Notes: generated by a model not told the origin, from the letters alone. 56,100 nt of DNA from Candidatus Moduliflexus flocculans (GCA_000739515.1 DF820457.1:726309-782408); one strand, 5' to 3'. Shown: positions 8,184-17,293, counted from the stretch's first letter. Numbers and translations are program-made.

Positions 8184-9587
8184 TTAGCTCGATAGTTCAC
8201 CAAGCGCAGTCAGTAATTTCTGATGAATACCGCCGAAGCCGCCGTTCGACATCATCAGCGCGACATCGCCGGGTTTCGCGTGTTGCGCGAGATAGGCGAC
8301 AATGTCGTCAACCGTGCTGATGTAATGCGCCTCAATGCCGCGTTCGCGCAAATCGGCAACCAATCTTTCAGAAGAAAAACGATGTCCTTCTGGCGCTTTT
8401 TCTGGTTTATCCACATTCGCAATGATCGCCACGTCCGCCTGCATGAAGGCATCAGCGTAGTCGCGCTGGAACACGTCGCGCCGGGTCGTGGCGGTGCGCG
8501 GCTCGAAGACGCACCAGACGCGCTGTCCGGCATAATGTGTCTTCACCGCGTCAATCGTCAGTTTTACAGCGGTCGGATGATGCGCGAAATCGTCAACCAC
8601 GGTGATGCCATTCGCGACGCCGCGCACTTCCTGACGGCGTTTTGTTCCTTTAAATTCGCGGAATCCGGCGCGAATTTCTTCCGGCGACAGGCCAAGATGA
8701 TGCAAAATCGCCGTCGCGCCAAGCAGATTCCAGAGGTTATGCCGCCCGATCATCGGCGTTTCGAATTCGGCAAAACGAACGCCCTGTTTCAAGACGGTAA
8801 ATGTCGTCAGGTCGTTCCGCTTTTCGATAGCGCCGATGCGCCAATCAGCATCTTGCGCTTCGCCGTAGGTGTGAATCGGTGCAACGGCAGACGGCAGTAC
8901 CTCGCGGATGTTCGGTTCGTCGGCACAGGCAACCAGCAGGCCGTTTGCCGGAATCAACGCCGCGAATTTGCGAAACTCCCCTTTGATTTGCTCCAAATCA
9001 TTGTAAATGTCGGCGTGGTCGAATTCGATGCTCGTGATCATGCCGGTTGTCGGACGATAGTGCAGGAATTTCGGCGTTTTATCGAAATAGGCGGTGTCGT
9101 ATTCGTCCCCTTCCACCACGAAAAATTGTCCATTGCCGATGCTGTATGTGGCCTGAAAATTCGTCAGCACGCCGCCAACGAGAAAGCCGGGATTGCGTCC
9201 GGCGTGGTGCAGCGTCCAGGCGATGATACCGGTGGTGGTGGTTTTGCCATGCGTGCCGGTGACGACGACGGAATGGCGGTCTTGAATGAAGAGTTCGGCC
9301 AGCGCGTCGGCCTGCGATGAATACGGCAAGCCACGTTCCATCGTGGCAATGGCTTCGGGGTGGTTACGGCTGACGACATTGCCGATCACCACGCGATCTG
9401 GCTGCCAATCGAGATTTTCGGCGCGAAAACCTTCGAAACAGGGGATGCCGAGTTGCGCCAACTGGTCGCTCATCGGCGGATAGACATGTTCATCCGAGCC
9501 GCGCACGTCATAACCGCGAGCTTTCAGCATTCCGGCCAGCGATCCCATCGCCATGCCGCAGATTCCAACTAAATGTATTTTTTCCAT
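8184..9587 (-). CDS. mpl: UDP-MurNAc:L-Ala-D-Glu-mDAP ligase (Mpl)
   Basis: The 467-residue product is a Mur ligase of the Mpl subgroup, which reattaches the recycled tripeptide L-Ala-gamma-D-Glu-mDAP to UDP-MurNAc in the cytoplasm. Visible are the N-terminal Rossmann glycine motif (HLVGICGMAMGSLAGMLK), the ATP loop GTHGKTTTT (111-119), VEGDEYDTAYFDK, and the C-terminal VVDDFAHHPTAVKLT motif. GDEYDTAYFD separates Mpl from MurC. I chose ATG 9587, which gives the family N-terminus; a start at 9629 would add 14 unlikely residues. No strong ribosome binding site is present, and a large inverted repeat begins 9 nt upstream. Together with the serine hydrolase next to it this suggests cell-wall recycling. 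Confidence 0.9.
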   Translation of the reverse strand: MEKIHLVGICGMAMGSLAGMLKARGYDVRGSDEHVYPPMSDQLAQLGIPCFEGFRAENLDWQPDRVVIGNVVSRNHPEAIATMERGLPYSSQADALAELFIQDRHSVVVTGTHGKTTTTGIIAWTLHHAGRNPGFLVGGVLTNFQATYSIGNGQFFVVEGDEYDTAYFDKTPKFLHYRPTTGMITSIEFDHADIYNDLEQIKGEFRKFAALIPANGLLVACADEPNIREVLPSAVAPIHTYGEAQDADWRIGAIEKRNDLTTFTVLKQGVRFAEFETPMIGRHNLWNLLGATAILHHLGLSPEEIRAGFREFKGTKRRQEVRGVANGITVVDDFAHHPTAVKLTIDAVKTHYAGQRVWCVFEPRTATTRRDVFQRDYADAFMQADVAIIANVDKPEKAPEGHRFSSERLVADLRERGIEAHYISTVDDIVAYLAQHAKPGDVALMMSNGGFGGIHQKLLTALGELSS

Positions 9588-9595
9588 AAAAAATG

Positions 9596-9685
9596 GAACG
9601 CGGCTGACGCGGAGCGCTCGGGTTTCCACGGAATTTTCCCCTATTTTATCCGTGTGAATCCGCGCGCTCCGTGTCAGCCGCGTTC
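9596..9685. repeat. Long inverted repeat between mpl and serine hydrolase
   Basis: A 90-bp imperfect palindrome has outer arms GAACGCGGCTGAC and GTCAGCCGCGTTC, inner matches CGGAGCGC/GCGCTCCG and TTTCCACGG/CCGTGTGAA. It fills nearly the whole intergenic gap. No other copy is seen in this window. A long RNA hairpin would form between the two transcripts. Confidence 0.75.
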
Positions 9686-9689
9686 GATC

Positions 9690-10790
9690 TCATTTGCGTT
9701 CCATTGCAATCACAATGGTGTCGTGAATTTTGGGTCTCATGCTCAGGAAGGTTTGATTGTGGCGCGAGGGGTGAATGCGGTTGGCAAACAGGATCATCAG
9801 CAGTTTGCGCGGCAGGTCGAACCAGATGGAAACACCAGTAAATCCGGTATGTCCAACCGAGGTTTCGGAAATAATTGTCCCGCCGGAGGCTTTTTCTTTC
9901 AGATTGCGCGACGGCGTGTCCCAGCCGAGTGCGCGAGTCGAATCTGTGACAAGCTGCTGGCGCGTAAAAAATTGCCGCACAATCTGTTTCGGAATCGTTT
10001 CATCCTGCCCGGTATAACAGTGATACAGTTTCATCATGAAGCGATGCGTGTCGTCGAGCGTGGAAAAGAGTCCGGCATGACCTGCGACGCCGCCTAATGC
10101 GTAAGCGTTTTCGTCGTGAACCTCGCCGCAGAGAATCGTATTTCGCCAGTTGCAGCGTTCGGTTGCGGCAAAGTCTCCCTGCCGTCTTGGGCTGTTTACT
10201 GGCTGGAAAAAGGTCTGCGCCATGCCGAACGGGCGGAAAATCTGTTCGTCGCAGAAACGGTCTAACGTCATGCCGATAATCTTTTCAAGAGCGACACCTA
10301 ACAGAATAAAACCAAGATCGCTATATTTTGCGGCTGTTCCCGGCGCATAAATCAAATCCGTTTCGTAAATATTTTTCAGAATCAGCGCTTTTGCCTCGGG
10401 GCTGCCGCTTTGTTCTGCCGGAATAAGCTCGTAAAATGGGCGATGATCGGGAAAACCAGCAGAGTGCGTCAGAAGATGTGTCAGCGTGATCTGTTCGTGC
10501 GGGAAGTCCGGCAGAAATTTGCGGAGTGAGTCATCTAAGGCGATCTGTTTGTCGCGCAGCAAGAGCATGACGGCGGTCGTGGTCGCCATCACTTTTGTCA
10601 GCGAAGCCACGTCGAAGATCGTCTCTTCAGTCAGAGCGCGATGCTCGGGATAAATCTGGGCATGGCCGATGGCTTTGCGATATGCGATCTCGCCGTTCGC
10701 ATTGACGAGCGCGGCGATGCCCGGCGTTGAGCCATTTTCGAGCGCCTGCTCTAATACGCGATCTATATAAGGATATTTTGCGGCTGGCAT
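9690..10790 (-). CDS. Serine hydrolase, class C beta-lactamase family
   Basis: From ATG 10790 the product is 366 residues. The active-site motif S63-L-T-K66 lies in FDVASLTKVMATT; YSD (in AAKYSDLGFILLG) stands in for the Tyr motif, and HTGFTG near residue 310 corresponds to the KTG box. Also typical are LTHLLTHSAGFPDHRPFY and GGVAGHAGLFST. There is no clear signal peptide, so a cytoplasmic esterase or amidase is possible. An extended reading to 10886 would translate the palindrome at 10815-10843 and is unlikely. It lies between asnB and mpl, all on the minus strand. Substrate is unknown. Confidence 0.85.
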   Translation of the reverse strand: MPAAKYPYIDRVLEQALENGSTPGIAALVNANGEIAYRKAIGHAQIYPEHRALTEETIFDVASLTKVMATTTAVMLLLRDKQIALDDSLRKFLPDFPHEQITLTHLLTHSAGFPDHRPFYELIPAEQSGSPEAKALILKNIYETDLIYAPGTAAKYSDLGFILLGVALEKIIGMTLDRFCDEQIFRPFGMAQTFFQPVNSPRRQGDFAATERCNWRNTILCGEVHDENAYALGGVAGHAGLFSTLDDTHRFMMKLYHCYTGQDETIPKQIVRQFFTRQQLVTDSTRALGWDTPSRNLKEKASGGTIISETSVGHTGFTGVSIWFDLPRKLLMILFANRIHPSRHNQTFLSMRPKIHDTIVIAMERK

Positions 10791-10814
10791 ATTGTTTTTG
10801 GTATCGTTATCGCC

Positions 10815-10843
10815 GTAAAGATGCCCCGGCGGGGTGTCTCTAC
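10815..10843. repeat. Palindrome family B (GTAGAGACGC), copy 1
   Basis: A 29-bp inverted repeat (arms related to GTAGAGACGCCCC and GGGGCGTCTCTAC, here diverged on the left to GTAAAGATGCCCC) lies in the 58-bp gap between the asnB stop and the serine hydrolase start. Related copies are at 31152, 35499 and 43975. Confidence 0.8.
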
Positions 10844-10848
10844 AAGAT

Positions 10849-12759
10849 TTATTTGCTGTCGAGATATTCGCGGCACCAGAGTTCAAATATGAGCAGCGTC
10901 CATAACTGCGGACTGAAATCTTGCAAGCCTTCCTGATGTTTGTCTAACAGCGACATGATGTATTCGCTGTTGAAAAACCCGCGCTGCTGCGTGCGGCTAT
11001 CCTGAAACACCTCGGTGGCATACGTTTTTAATTCTTTTTTAAACCATTCCCCGACTGGCACGCCGAAACCATGCTTGCGACGGTCTATAATAGACGACGG
11101 GAGTAATGGTCGCATCGCTTCTTTGAAAATATATTTGGTGGTCAGGTTATGCGCCTTGAGTGATGATGGAATCGAGGCGGCATATTCCATAAACTCGACA
11201 TCTAAAAACGGAACGCGGCCTTCAAGCGACGCCGCCATTGTCATGCGGTCTTCCTTGACGAGCAGGTCTTCGGGCAGATACGTATAAAAATCAGCGGAAA
11301 GCGTCCGCGTCAAATCATCAAGCGTGTCCGTCTTTTTATACTGTTTTGCAATCGGATTTTCCGGCGTCCATTCACGCATCAGCGTTTCACTGCACAATTC
11401 CCGTTTCATCTCGTCGGAAAAACAGGTCATCATGCTGATATGGCGCAACATCGGCGAAGTATCCTGACAGGCCAGAAATCGTTTCAAGAGCAGAAAATAT
11501 TCTTTGAGTGCTGAGGCGCGTGATACCGGCAGCAATTTCGCAAGCTGCATGGCAAGCGATTGAATAGATTTGGGATAACGTTGATACCGCCGAAAGAGCG
11601 TTTCGACTAAATACCGGCGATATCCGGCAAACAGTTCGTCGCCGCCCGTGCCAGAAAGGCAGACCGTCACATGCTGGCGGGCGAGCTTGCTTAGATAATA
11701 GGTCGGAATCGCGGAGGAATCGGCGAAGGGTTCATCGAAATGTTTGATCAGCAACGGCAGGATTTCCAGCGCGTTCGGTTCGACTTCGAATTCATGATGT
11801 TCGGTATGAAACAATTTGGCGATACGGCGGGCATATTTGCGTTCGTCGTAATAACCTGCGCCAGGAAAGCCGATGGAGAAGGTTTTGACCGGCGCGTTCG
11901 ACACTTTTGTCATCAATGCCACAATCGCGCTGGAATCAATTCCGCCACTTAAAAATGCGCCAAGCGGCACATCGCTGATGAGACGGCGACGCACGGATTC
12001 CTGCAACCGTTCGCGAATGCCTTCGGCATATTCTTGCTTCATGCTCGATGTGATAACTGTGGATGCGCCTTCTTCAGCGGGTTGGTACGGAATTGCCCAA
12101 TACCGATGAATGGCGACCTCGCCATCTACATACTCTAATACATGTCCGGGAGGCAGCTTATTGATGCGAACAAAAATGCTATCAGGGGCGGGGACATAGC
12201 CTAATGAAAGGTAATCATGAAGCGCCCGATAATTCAGTTTGCGCGGCACCGTCTGATCTTGCAGAATGGCTTTCAGTTCTGAAGCAAACGAGAGGCGATC
12301 ACGCCCGATGTAGTAATAGAGCGGCTTGATTCCAGCCCGGTCTCGCCCTAAAAGCAGCGTGCGGCGTTTCGTGTCCCACAAGGCAAACGCAAACATGCCG
12401 TTTAAGCGCGTGACAAGCTGCTTGCCGACTTCTTCGTAAAGATGGACGATCACTTCCGTGTCTGTATTGGTTTTGAAGGTGTGCCCTTTTTGCAGCAATT
12501 CCTCGCGTAATGCTTTAAAATTATAGATTTCCCCATTGTACACGACATGAATGGAGTTATCTTCATTGGAAATCGGCTGATGCCCGGTTTCCAGATCGAT
12601 AATACTTAACCGGCGGATGCCGAGACCGACATTTTCTTTCACATGGATGCCAGCATCATCTGGGCCGCGATGTTCGAGGGATGCGACCATTTTTTCTATC
12701 AATTGTTTTGAGACATCCCGCTTTTCGTAATAATTGATTACTCCAGCAATTCCACACAT
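10849..12759 (-). CDS. asnB: Asparagine synthase (glutamine-hydrolysing)
   Basis: The 636-residue product starts MCGIAGVI, exposing Cys2, the glutaminase nucleophile. The N-terminal class II amidotransferase domain includes HRGPDDAG, RRLSIIDL and VVYNGEIYNF. The synthetase domain carries the ATP PP-loop LSGGIDSSAIVALM (about 260) and SGTGGDELFAGYRRY. It converts aspartate, glutamine and ATP to asparagine. The longer form (over 600 residues) and its position beside two glycosyltransferases match AsnB paralogues in polysaccharide clusters, where the amidation target may be a sugar or a protein. The ribosome binding site is weak (AAGAGTGA). Confidence 0.93.
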   Translation of the reverse strand: MCGIAGVINYYEKRDVSKQLIEKMVASLEHRGPDDAGIHVKENVGLGIRRLSIIDLETGHQPISNEDNSIHVVYNGEIYNFKALREELLQKGHTFKTNTDTEVIVHLYEEVGKQLVTRLNGMFAFALWDTKRRTLLLGRDRAGIKPLYYYIGRDRLSFASELKAILQDQTVPRKLNYRALHDYLSLGYVPAPDSIFVRINKLPPGHVLEYVDGEVAIHRYWAIPYQPAEEGASTVITSSMKQEYAEGIRERLQESVRRRLISDVPLGAFLSGGIDSSAIVALMTKVSNAPVKTFSIGFPGAGYYDERKYARRIAKLFHTEHHEFEVEPNALEILPLLIKHFDEPFADSSAIPTYYLSKLARQHVTVCLSGTGGDELFAGYRRYLVETLFRRYQRYPKSIQSLAMQLAKLLPVSRASALKEYFLLLKRFLACQDTSPMLRHISMMTCFSDEMKRELCSETLMREWTPENPIAKQYKKTDTLDDLTRTLSADFYTYLPEDLLVKEDRMTMAASLEGRVPFLDVEFMEYAASIPSSLKAHNLTTKYIFKEAMRPLLPSSIIDRRKHGFGVPVGEWFKKELKTYATEVFQDSRTQQRGFFNSEYIMSLLDKHQEGLQDFSPQLWTLLIFELWCREYLDSK

Positions 12760-12905
12760 AGATTGTCACTCTTTGCTAAATGTCGCCGTTGGCAAGATCA
12801 AATACATCAGAATCCGGTTGATAATAGTTTGTTATCATGAGAAGTCAACTGAAAAATGTCATTTTTACGTTTTCTCTCTGCAAATCTCATTTGAAAGAAA
12901 ACCAT

Positions 12906-12933
12906 CCACTGGTTTCATCACTGAAACCAGTGG
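12906..12933 (-). terminator. Hairpin overlapping the GT2 stop codon
   Basis: A perfect 12-bp stem (CCACTGGTTTCA / TGAAACCAGTGG) with a 4-nt loop contains the TGA stop codon of the glycosyltransferase in its loop region. On the minus strand it is followed by ATGGTTTTCTTTC, a weak T-rich tract. It probably terminates the glycosyltransferase transcript before asnB. Confidence 0.55.
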
Positions 12934-13937
12934 AGCAAGCGCTCAGGCGCTTCCGACCGACAGGCGCGCTGCTGCGTCAGTCGTCGTTTCTGTTTGATCG
13001 CCGGCCAGAGCCGCACGATGTCATGAATGACCGCGAATAAATATGGCTCTCGGATCAGCATATAACCTAACGAGAGCAACTCGAACCAGATAACCGGCAA
13101 CAAGGAAGGCATCAACGTGTTCCACCGCTCGTTTTTCAGCAACATGACGTACCGATTCTTGAGCGATTGACGACGCACCCATTTGGGAATTTGCTGACGT
13201 TTTCCCATGCCCCACTTGCGGAAATGATAGCCGACTGCTTCGGGCGTATAGATACATTTCCATCCTGCTAATTGCGCCCGCCAGGATAAATCAACATCTT
13301 CTTTGTAGGCGAAAAACAGTTCGTCTAAATATTCGTCATGCGGTTGGTCTGTCGGCTGAAACTCGGCAAGCTCCTTCCGCGAATATTTTAAGGCTTCTAA
13401 CATGGCTCGCCGGTAGAGACACGCCGCTCCGGATGCGCCGAAAATTTCTTCCTGCTCGGCATAGCGACCATCATCCGCTTCTTGCTGTCCGCGATCCACA
13501 GCCCGGCGGTTTTTATAGATCACGATCCCGGTGCTGTCAATTTTCTGCGGATCGAGACCACTCAATAATTTGCCTGCCACAATGCCGACTTTTCGATCAT
13601 TGCGCATCACTTGAAGCAATTTGGCAACAAAAAGCGGTTGAAGCGTCACGTCGGCATTTAATAACAACACAAATTCGCCGGATGAGGCGCGAATGCCTTG
13701 ATTGTTTGCTCGACAAAAGCCTTCATTTTGGGCATTACGAATAAAGATGACAGGGAGTTTCGGATGCTGCATCTGAAACGACGCGACCACCTCGCTGGAA
13801 CAATCTGTGGAGGCATTATCCACGATGAGAATTTCCAGACGACAATGCTGTTGGCGCGCAAGCGATACCAAACACGTCTCAAGATAGTTCGCCCCGTTCC
13901 AGTTGACGATAATCACTGAAACAATTGGACGACTCAT
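12918..13937 (-). CDS. GT2 family glycosyltransferase
   Basis: From ATG 13937 the product is 339 residues. It has a GT-A nucleotide-sugar binding domain: VSVIIVNWNGANYLE at the N-terminus, LIVDNASTDCSSE, a donor-binding LLLNADVTLQP (D-x-D equivalent N-A-D), and FGASGAACLYRRAML with FFAYKEDVDLSWR, which resembles rhamnosyltransferases. The C-terminal part (WGMGKRQQIPKWVRR, then hydrophobic LLPVIWFELLSLGYML) suggests membrane association. GGTGAG lies 4 nt upstream of the ATG; a GTG at 13946 is an alternative. It follows another GT2 gene after 12 bp, so the two are almost certainly one operon for surface glycan synthesis. Confidence 0.9.
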   Translation of the reverse strand: MSRPIVSVIIVNWNGANYLETCLVSLARQQHCRLEILIVDNASTDCSSEVVASFQMQHPKLPVIFIRNAQNEGFCRANNQGIRASSGEFVLLLNADVTLQPLFVAKLLQVMRNDRKVGIVAGKLLSGLDPQKIDSTGIVIYKNRRAVDRGQQEADDGRYAEQEEIFGASGAACLYRRAMLEALKYSRKELAEFQPTDQPHDEYLDELFFAYKEDVDLSWRAQLAGWKCIYTPEAVGYHFRKWGMGKRQQIPKWVRRQSLKNRYVMLLKNERWNTLMPSLLPVIWFELLSLGYMLIREPYLFAVIHDIVRLWPAIKQKRRLTQQRACRSEAPERLLHWFQ

Positions 13938-13949
13938 GGCGCTCACCGC

Positions 13950-14957
13950 TTACAGCAAGTGCGCTTTTCCGGGACAGTAACCTGGCCGGAGATTCAACGT
14001 GCGCGCGATGACATAGGTCGGTTTACCCTGCGCTTCATGATACGTCCTGACAATCACTTCGCCTAACAAGCCCATGCCGATGAACTGGCATCCTAATACT
14101 AACAAAATCGCCGCCAGCATAAAGAGGGAGTTATTGCTGATCATGGCGTCATATCGAAGTTTCGCGTAGATCACTCCAAAAAATAAGCCACATGCGCCGA
14201 GCATGGAAGTCAACCCTAACAATCCGAAAATCTGAATCGGGCGCGTTGAGTAGCTTAATAAAAACTTCACCACGATCAGGTCAAGGATCACACGGACGGT
14301 GCGGGAGATATTGTACTTGCTTTTCCCATACGTTCTGGCGCGATGATTGACCGGAATTTCCGTCACTTTCACGCCGATTAAGCTGGCTAAGGCCGGAATG
14401 AACCGATGCATTTCGCCATAGAGTTCGATGCTTTGCAGCACTTCACGGCGATAGGCTTTTAACGTACAGCCGTAATCATGTAAATGGACATCGGTAATGA
14501 CGGAAATCAGCCTATTGGCCAAGTTCGACGGGAGTCGTCGCGACCAATATTTATCTTGTCGGTCTTTGCGCCAACCGCTCACCACGTCATACCCTTCGTC
14601 AATTTTTTCCAATAAGCGCGGAATATCATTCGGATCGTTTTGCAGATCACCATCCATCGGAATGATTACATGCCCGACCGCGGCGTCGAATCCGGCGGAC
14701 ATGGCGGCGGTCTGACCGAAATTGCGGCGCAGCGTGATCAACTTGATTTCAGGATATTTCTGCCCGGCGTCGGTGAGTAATTCATTCGTTCGATCCGAAC
14801 TTCCGTCATCCACAAAAATTACTTCATAACTTTTGCCCAACGCATCCAACGCGGCTTTGAGCTGCGGAATCATCAGTTGGATATTCGCTTCTTCATTATA
14901 GACCGGAATCACAATCGAACATTCAACGGCCTGATCTTTTGTAACCGTAGTACTCAT
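13950..14957 (-). CDS. Polyprenyl-phosphate glycosyltransferase (GT2, ArnC/DPM type)
   Basis: The 335-residue product has the GT2 catalytic domain of undecaprenyl-phosphate sugar transferases: SIVIPVYNEEANI, IFVDDGSSDRTNELL, RNFGQTAAMSAGFD, and the D-x-D-like IPMDGDLQNDPNDIP. Two C-terminal transmembrane helices follow (about 235-260 and 270-300), as in ArnC, GtrB and DPM1-like enzymes. It should transfer a sugar from a nucleotide donor to a lipid carrier at the inner face of the membrane. It is the first gene of the two-gene glycosyltransferase operon. The ATG at 14957 has no obvious ribosome binding site. Confidence 0.9.
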   Translation of the reverse strand: MSTTVTKDQAVECSIVIPVYNEEANIQLMIPQLKAALDALGKSYEVIFVDDGSSDRTNELLTDAGQKYPEIKLITLRRNFGQTAAMSAGFDAAVGHVIIPMDGDLQNDPNDIPRLLEKIDEGYDVVSGWRKDRQDKYWSRRLPSNLANRLISVITDVHLHDYGCTLKAYRREVLQSIELYGEMHRFIPALASLIGVKVTEIPVNHRARTYGKSKYNISRTVRVILDLIVVKFLLSYSTRPIQIFGLLGLTSMLGACGLFFGVIYAKLRYDAMISNNSLFMLAAILLVLGCQFIGMGLLGEVIVRTYHEAQGKPTYVIARTLNLRPGYCPGKAHLL

Positions 14958-15057
14958 GATTTATCAACAAAAAGACGTTATTTCTCGTTCGCTCGACCAA
15001 AAACGTCTTTGTGCGCTTCTCCATCAATAATCAGCCAGTGACACACATGAAAGAGCA

Positions 15058-16053
15058 TCAATCATATAATTCATGCGCTAATTGGCCGTAATCTTTTGTG
15101 TGAGACTGAGTCAGCACGAGATTCTCTTTGGCTTCGATCAGTCCTTTTTTCAACATGGTATAGAGGATTTTGGTGGTTAGGAGATAATTCAGCGAACTCT
15201 GTTCGATAATCTCCTGGATGGTTCGCTGTCCATCAATCAAGCCCAGCACTTTCTGGGTGGTCGGCTTGATTTCTTCAGAAGAAGATTTGACGATTTTTAT
15301 AGAAAATGAAAATGAGGGCATGGCCTTTTTATATTTGAAAAATTCGTCGCGCTCTTCAAAACCTTCCATAAGCAGGCTTGTTGTGGTCTTTCCAATCGGA
15401 GGAAGGGCGGGGGCGTCTGACGTATCGAATTCGAAGGTGCCCTCATCCCAGACTAAAATGCGATATAACGCCTCTTCCCCTTTGATCTGCCCTAATAACG
15501 CCTGAATAACTTCGCCGTTCTCAAAATAAATTTTTCCAGAACGATTCCCTGAATTAATTTTTAATCCGCCGGTTTTTTGATTCATGGACAACGTCTGAAT
15601 CACTTCCGGCAGGTGCATCTGCTCTAAATTGCCTTTTAAATCGGATTCTTCCTGGGCGTGCGGATGTTGCGACAACATCGCGATGCGTTGTAAAATGGAT
15701 TTAATGCGGGCAGTGACTTCAGAAATATGAAATGGCTTGGAAATATAGTCATCTGCGCCAAGATTCAATCCCGTGACCTTGTCATTTAATTCGCCTTTGG
15801 CCGTCAAAAAGATAAACGGGATATGCATGGTTGTGTCGTCGTCTCGAATATGTTTACAAAGCTCGAAACCGTCCATTTCTGGCATGGTGACATCCGCCAG
15901 AATCAAATCCGGAACTTGCTTTTTCGCCAATTCTAATGCTGTGGCCCCATTGTATGCTTCGGTCGTCTGATAACCTTCTTTCTGAAGGCTTGATTTCAAT
16001 AAGGCGACGACTTTTTCGTCGTCATCAGCAATTAAAATATGTTGTGGTTTCAT
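15058..16053 (-). CDS. Response regulator with DUF4388 (PatA-like) domain
   Basis: The 331-residue protein has an N-terminal receiver domain (residues 5-122; DDD at 10-12, phosphoacceptor D54 in LILADVTMPEMDG, K107 in ISKPF). A DUF4388 domain follows (about 137-235; DLKGNLEQMHLPEVIQTL, GKIYFENGEVIQALL, GTFEFDT). The C-terminal 65 residues look like a small winged-helix (VLGLIDGQRTIQEIIEQS, ILYTMLKKGLIE). Such proteins are response regulators with unknown protein-binding outputs, described in cyanobacteria (PatA) and deltaproteobacteria. AGGGGG precedes the ATG by 5 nt. No kinase gene is adjacent. Confidence 0.9.
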   Translation of the reverse strand: MKPQHILIADDDEKVVALLKSSLQKEGYQTTEAYNGATALELAKKQVPDLILADVTMPEMDGFELCKHIRDDDTTMHIPFIFLTAKGELNDKVTGLNLGADDYISKPFHISEVTARIKSILQRIAMLSQHPHAQEESDLKGNLEQMHLPEVIQTLSMNQKTGGLKINSGNRSGKIYFENGEVIQALLGQIKGEEALYRILVWDEGTFEFDTSDAPALPPIGKTTTSLLMEGFEERDEFFKYKKAMPSFSFSIKIVKSSSEEIKPTTQKVLGLIDGQRTIQEIIEQSSLNYLLTTKILYTMLKKGLIEAKENLVLTQSHTKDYGQLAHELYD

Positions 16054-16466
16054 ACATCCCCCTATGTGATTCTCTTGTAAACACAGAGTAATGATTCATG
16101 CAGACACGTTTATGGAACACTTAGAGAGAAGGCCGAAACTCGTCAAGGAAATTTTTTTCGGATATAGAGAACCTCCTTGCGGAAACCTCGATTATTCAGC
16201 CATGCCTCAAAAATTTGTCACAAGGCCGCGCCGCATCCGCGAATGCCCGCGTTTGCCGTCAGACGAAGACAGCGCGGCACGAAAAACCTCAATGAGTTGC
16301 GGCAGTGTTCCCTTCGACACGCTCAGGGAACGCCGCGCGCTGAGCGTGTCGAAGCGTGACAATTCAGATGGGTTGGCTATATAGCCGGGCCAACGCTTGC
16401 GTTAGCGTTCCTGAAGCCTGAAGAAACTGCCGAAAAACGCGCGCGCTCATGCCGCGATGATCTGCG
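16054..16466. other. 413-bp intergenic region, no gene
   Basis: I see no credible gene between the REC-DUF4388 regulator and the HEAT-like protein. The stretch contains the palindrome at 16312-16354 and, on the minus strand near 16060-16080, the promoter-proximal region of the regulator. Two short open frames here simply read through the palindrome. Confidence 0.6.
16312..16354. repeat. Palindrome CTTCGACACGCTCAG / CTGAGCGTGTCGAAG
   Basis: A 43-bp inverted repeat with perfect 15-bp arms and a 13-bp GC-rich centre. The motif TTCGACAxGCTCAGGGAxC is a widespread short palindromic repeat in environmental genomes. A related half copy (TTCAACAGGCTCAGGG) lies at about 19091-19106. Confidence 0.75.
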
Positions 16467-17216
16467 TTACTTGCATTGGCAGAGATGAGAAAGGTTGTTG
16501 CGCAAATTTTTAGGAAGAGTGTCGGGCGAACCGCGCAGATGAGCCGTCACGTTCAGGCGCAGGAAATCCTGTCCCATGTATTCCAGCGCATAAGTCAGAA
16601 ACCGCTCGATGTCAACAGGATTCGCGGTGTCCGCGTCAATTTCGAGGCGGCGCAAACGGCGAAGCGGCAATTGAAAATGTCGCATATCGGGGTTATGCCA
16701 ATAGGTCGCCGCGTCAAAAGAAACATCGCCGAAACTCACGGTCTCGATGGCGATTTCGACGGCTTTGCAGTGCTGAAAAATGCGATAAATCGGCGAGGCA
16801 AACAGAGAAGGATTGCCTTCGATGAAGACCGTAAATTGGGAGAGGAGATCGCGTGGAAAGCCTGGCAGCGTGGAGGCGGCAAACGCTTCAACCTGGAACA
16901 TGTCGCATGTCGCGGGGTCTATGACGATTTTTCGCGGCAGCAGCAACGTCTCGAAGACCGGCACTTTCAGATCGCGCTGTGTCATGCCGACCGAATGATT
17001 GCGAAAAACAATGGTATATGCCTGATTGAACGCCGGAATTAACGCCTGCGCCGCCTGTTGACGAATTGGAGCGTCAGGATCGTGCAAGGTTCGGCAGAGC
17101 AACGCCACCGCCTCTGGATGTGTAGGTATTTTATGCAACAGCCTCACTGCTTCTGCCCGTTCTCCTGGATGTTTTGATGCGAGTTTGGCGCGAGCCGTTT
17201 CAATCGTCGTATTCAT
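16467..17216 (-). CDS. Conserved protein with N-terminal HEAT-like repeat
   Basis: The 249-residue product begins with helical repeats of HEAT type (KLASKHPGERAEAVRLLHKI, then EAVALLCRTLHDPDAPIRQQAA, residues 10-62). The remaining 185 residues are rich in beta-strand-like segments (VPVFETLLLPRKIVIDP, QLPLRRLRRLEID) that I do not recognise. There is no signal peptide or membrane segment. It stands alone on the minus strand; the upstream palindrome at 17241-17273 separates it from the AlbA_2 membrane protein. Function unknown, perhaps a protein-interaction module. Confidence 0.6.
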   Translation of the reverse strand: MNTTIETARAKLASKHPGERAEAVRLLHKIPTHPEAVALLCRTLHDPDAPIRQQAAQALIPAFNQAYTIVFRNHSVGMTQRDLKVPVFETLLLPRKIVIDPATCDMFQVEAFAASTLPGFPRDLLSQFTVFIEGNPSLFASPIYRIFQHCKAVEIAIETVSFGDVSFDAATYWHNPDMRHFQLPLRRLRRLEIDADTANPVDIERFLTYALEYMGQDFLRLNVTAHLRGSPDTLPKNLRNNLSHLCQCK

Positions 17217-17240
17217 GTGCGTTAACAGTGGCTTCGTGGA

Positions 17241-17273
17241 AGGTGTCAGACACGTCGAACGTGTCTGACACCT
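17241..17273. repeat. Palindrome family F (GTCAGAC), copy 1
   Basis: A near-perfect 33-bp inverted repeat, AGGTGTCAGACACGT / ACGTGTCTGACACCT around TCG. It lies between the AlbA_2 membrane protein (stop 17294) and the HEAT-like gene. The core GTGTCAGACA is shared with hairpins at 36477 and, more loosely, 42211. It may terminate the AlbA_2 transcript. Confidence 0.75.
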
Positions 17274-17293
17274 ATTTTACGCGGACTGCATTG

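Noticed and set aside
8223..9320. 365-codon ORF on the plus strand opposite mpl
   Set aside because: It is the antisense shadow of the well-supported Mpl gene and matches no family.
9573..10097. 174-codon plus-strand ORF opposite the serine hydrolase and palindrome
   Set aside because: It runs through the inverted repeat and the antisense strand of the serine hydrolase, with no recognisable domain.
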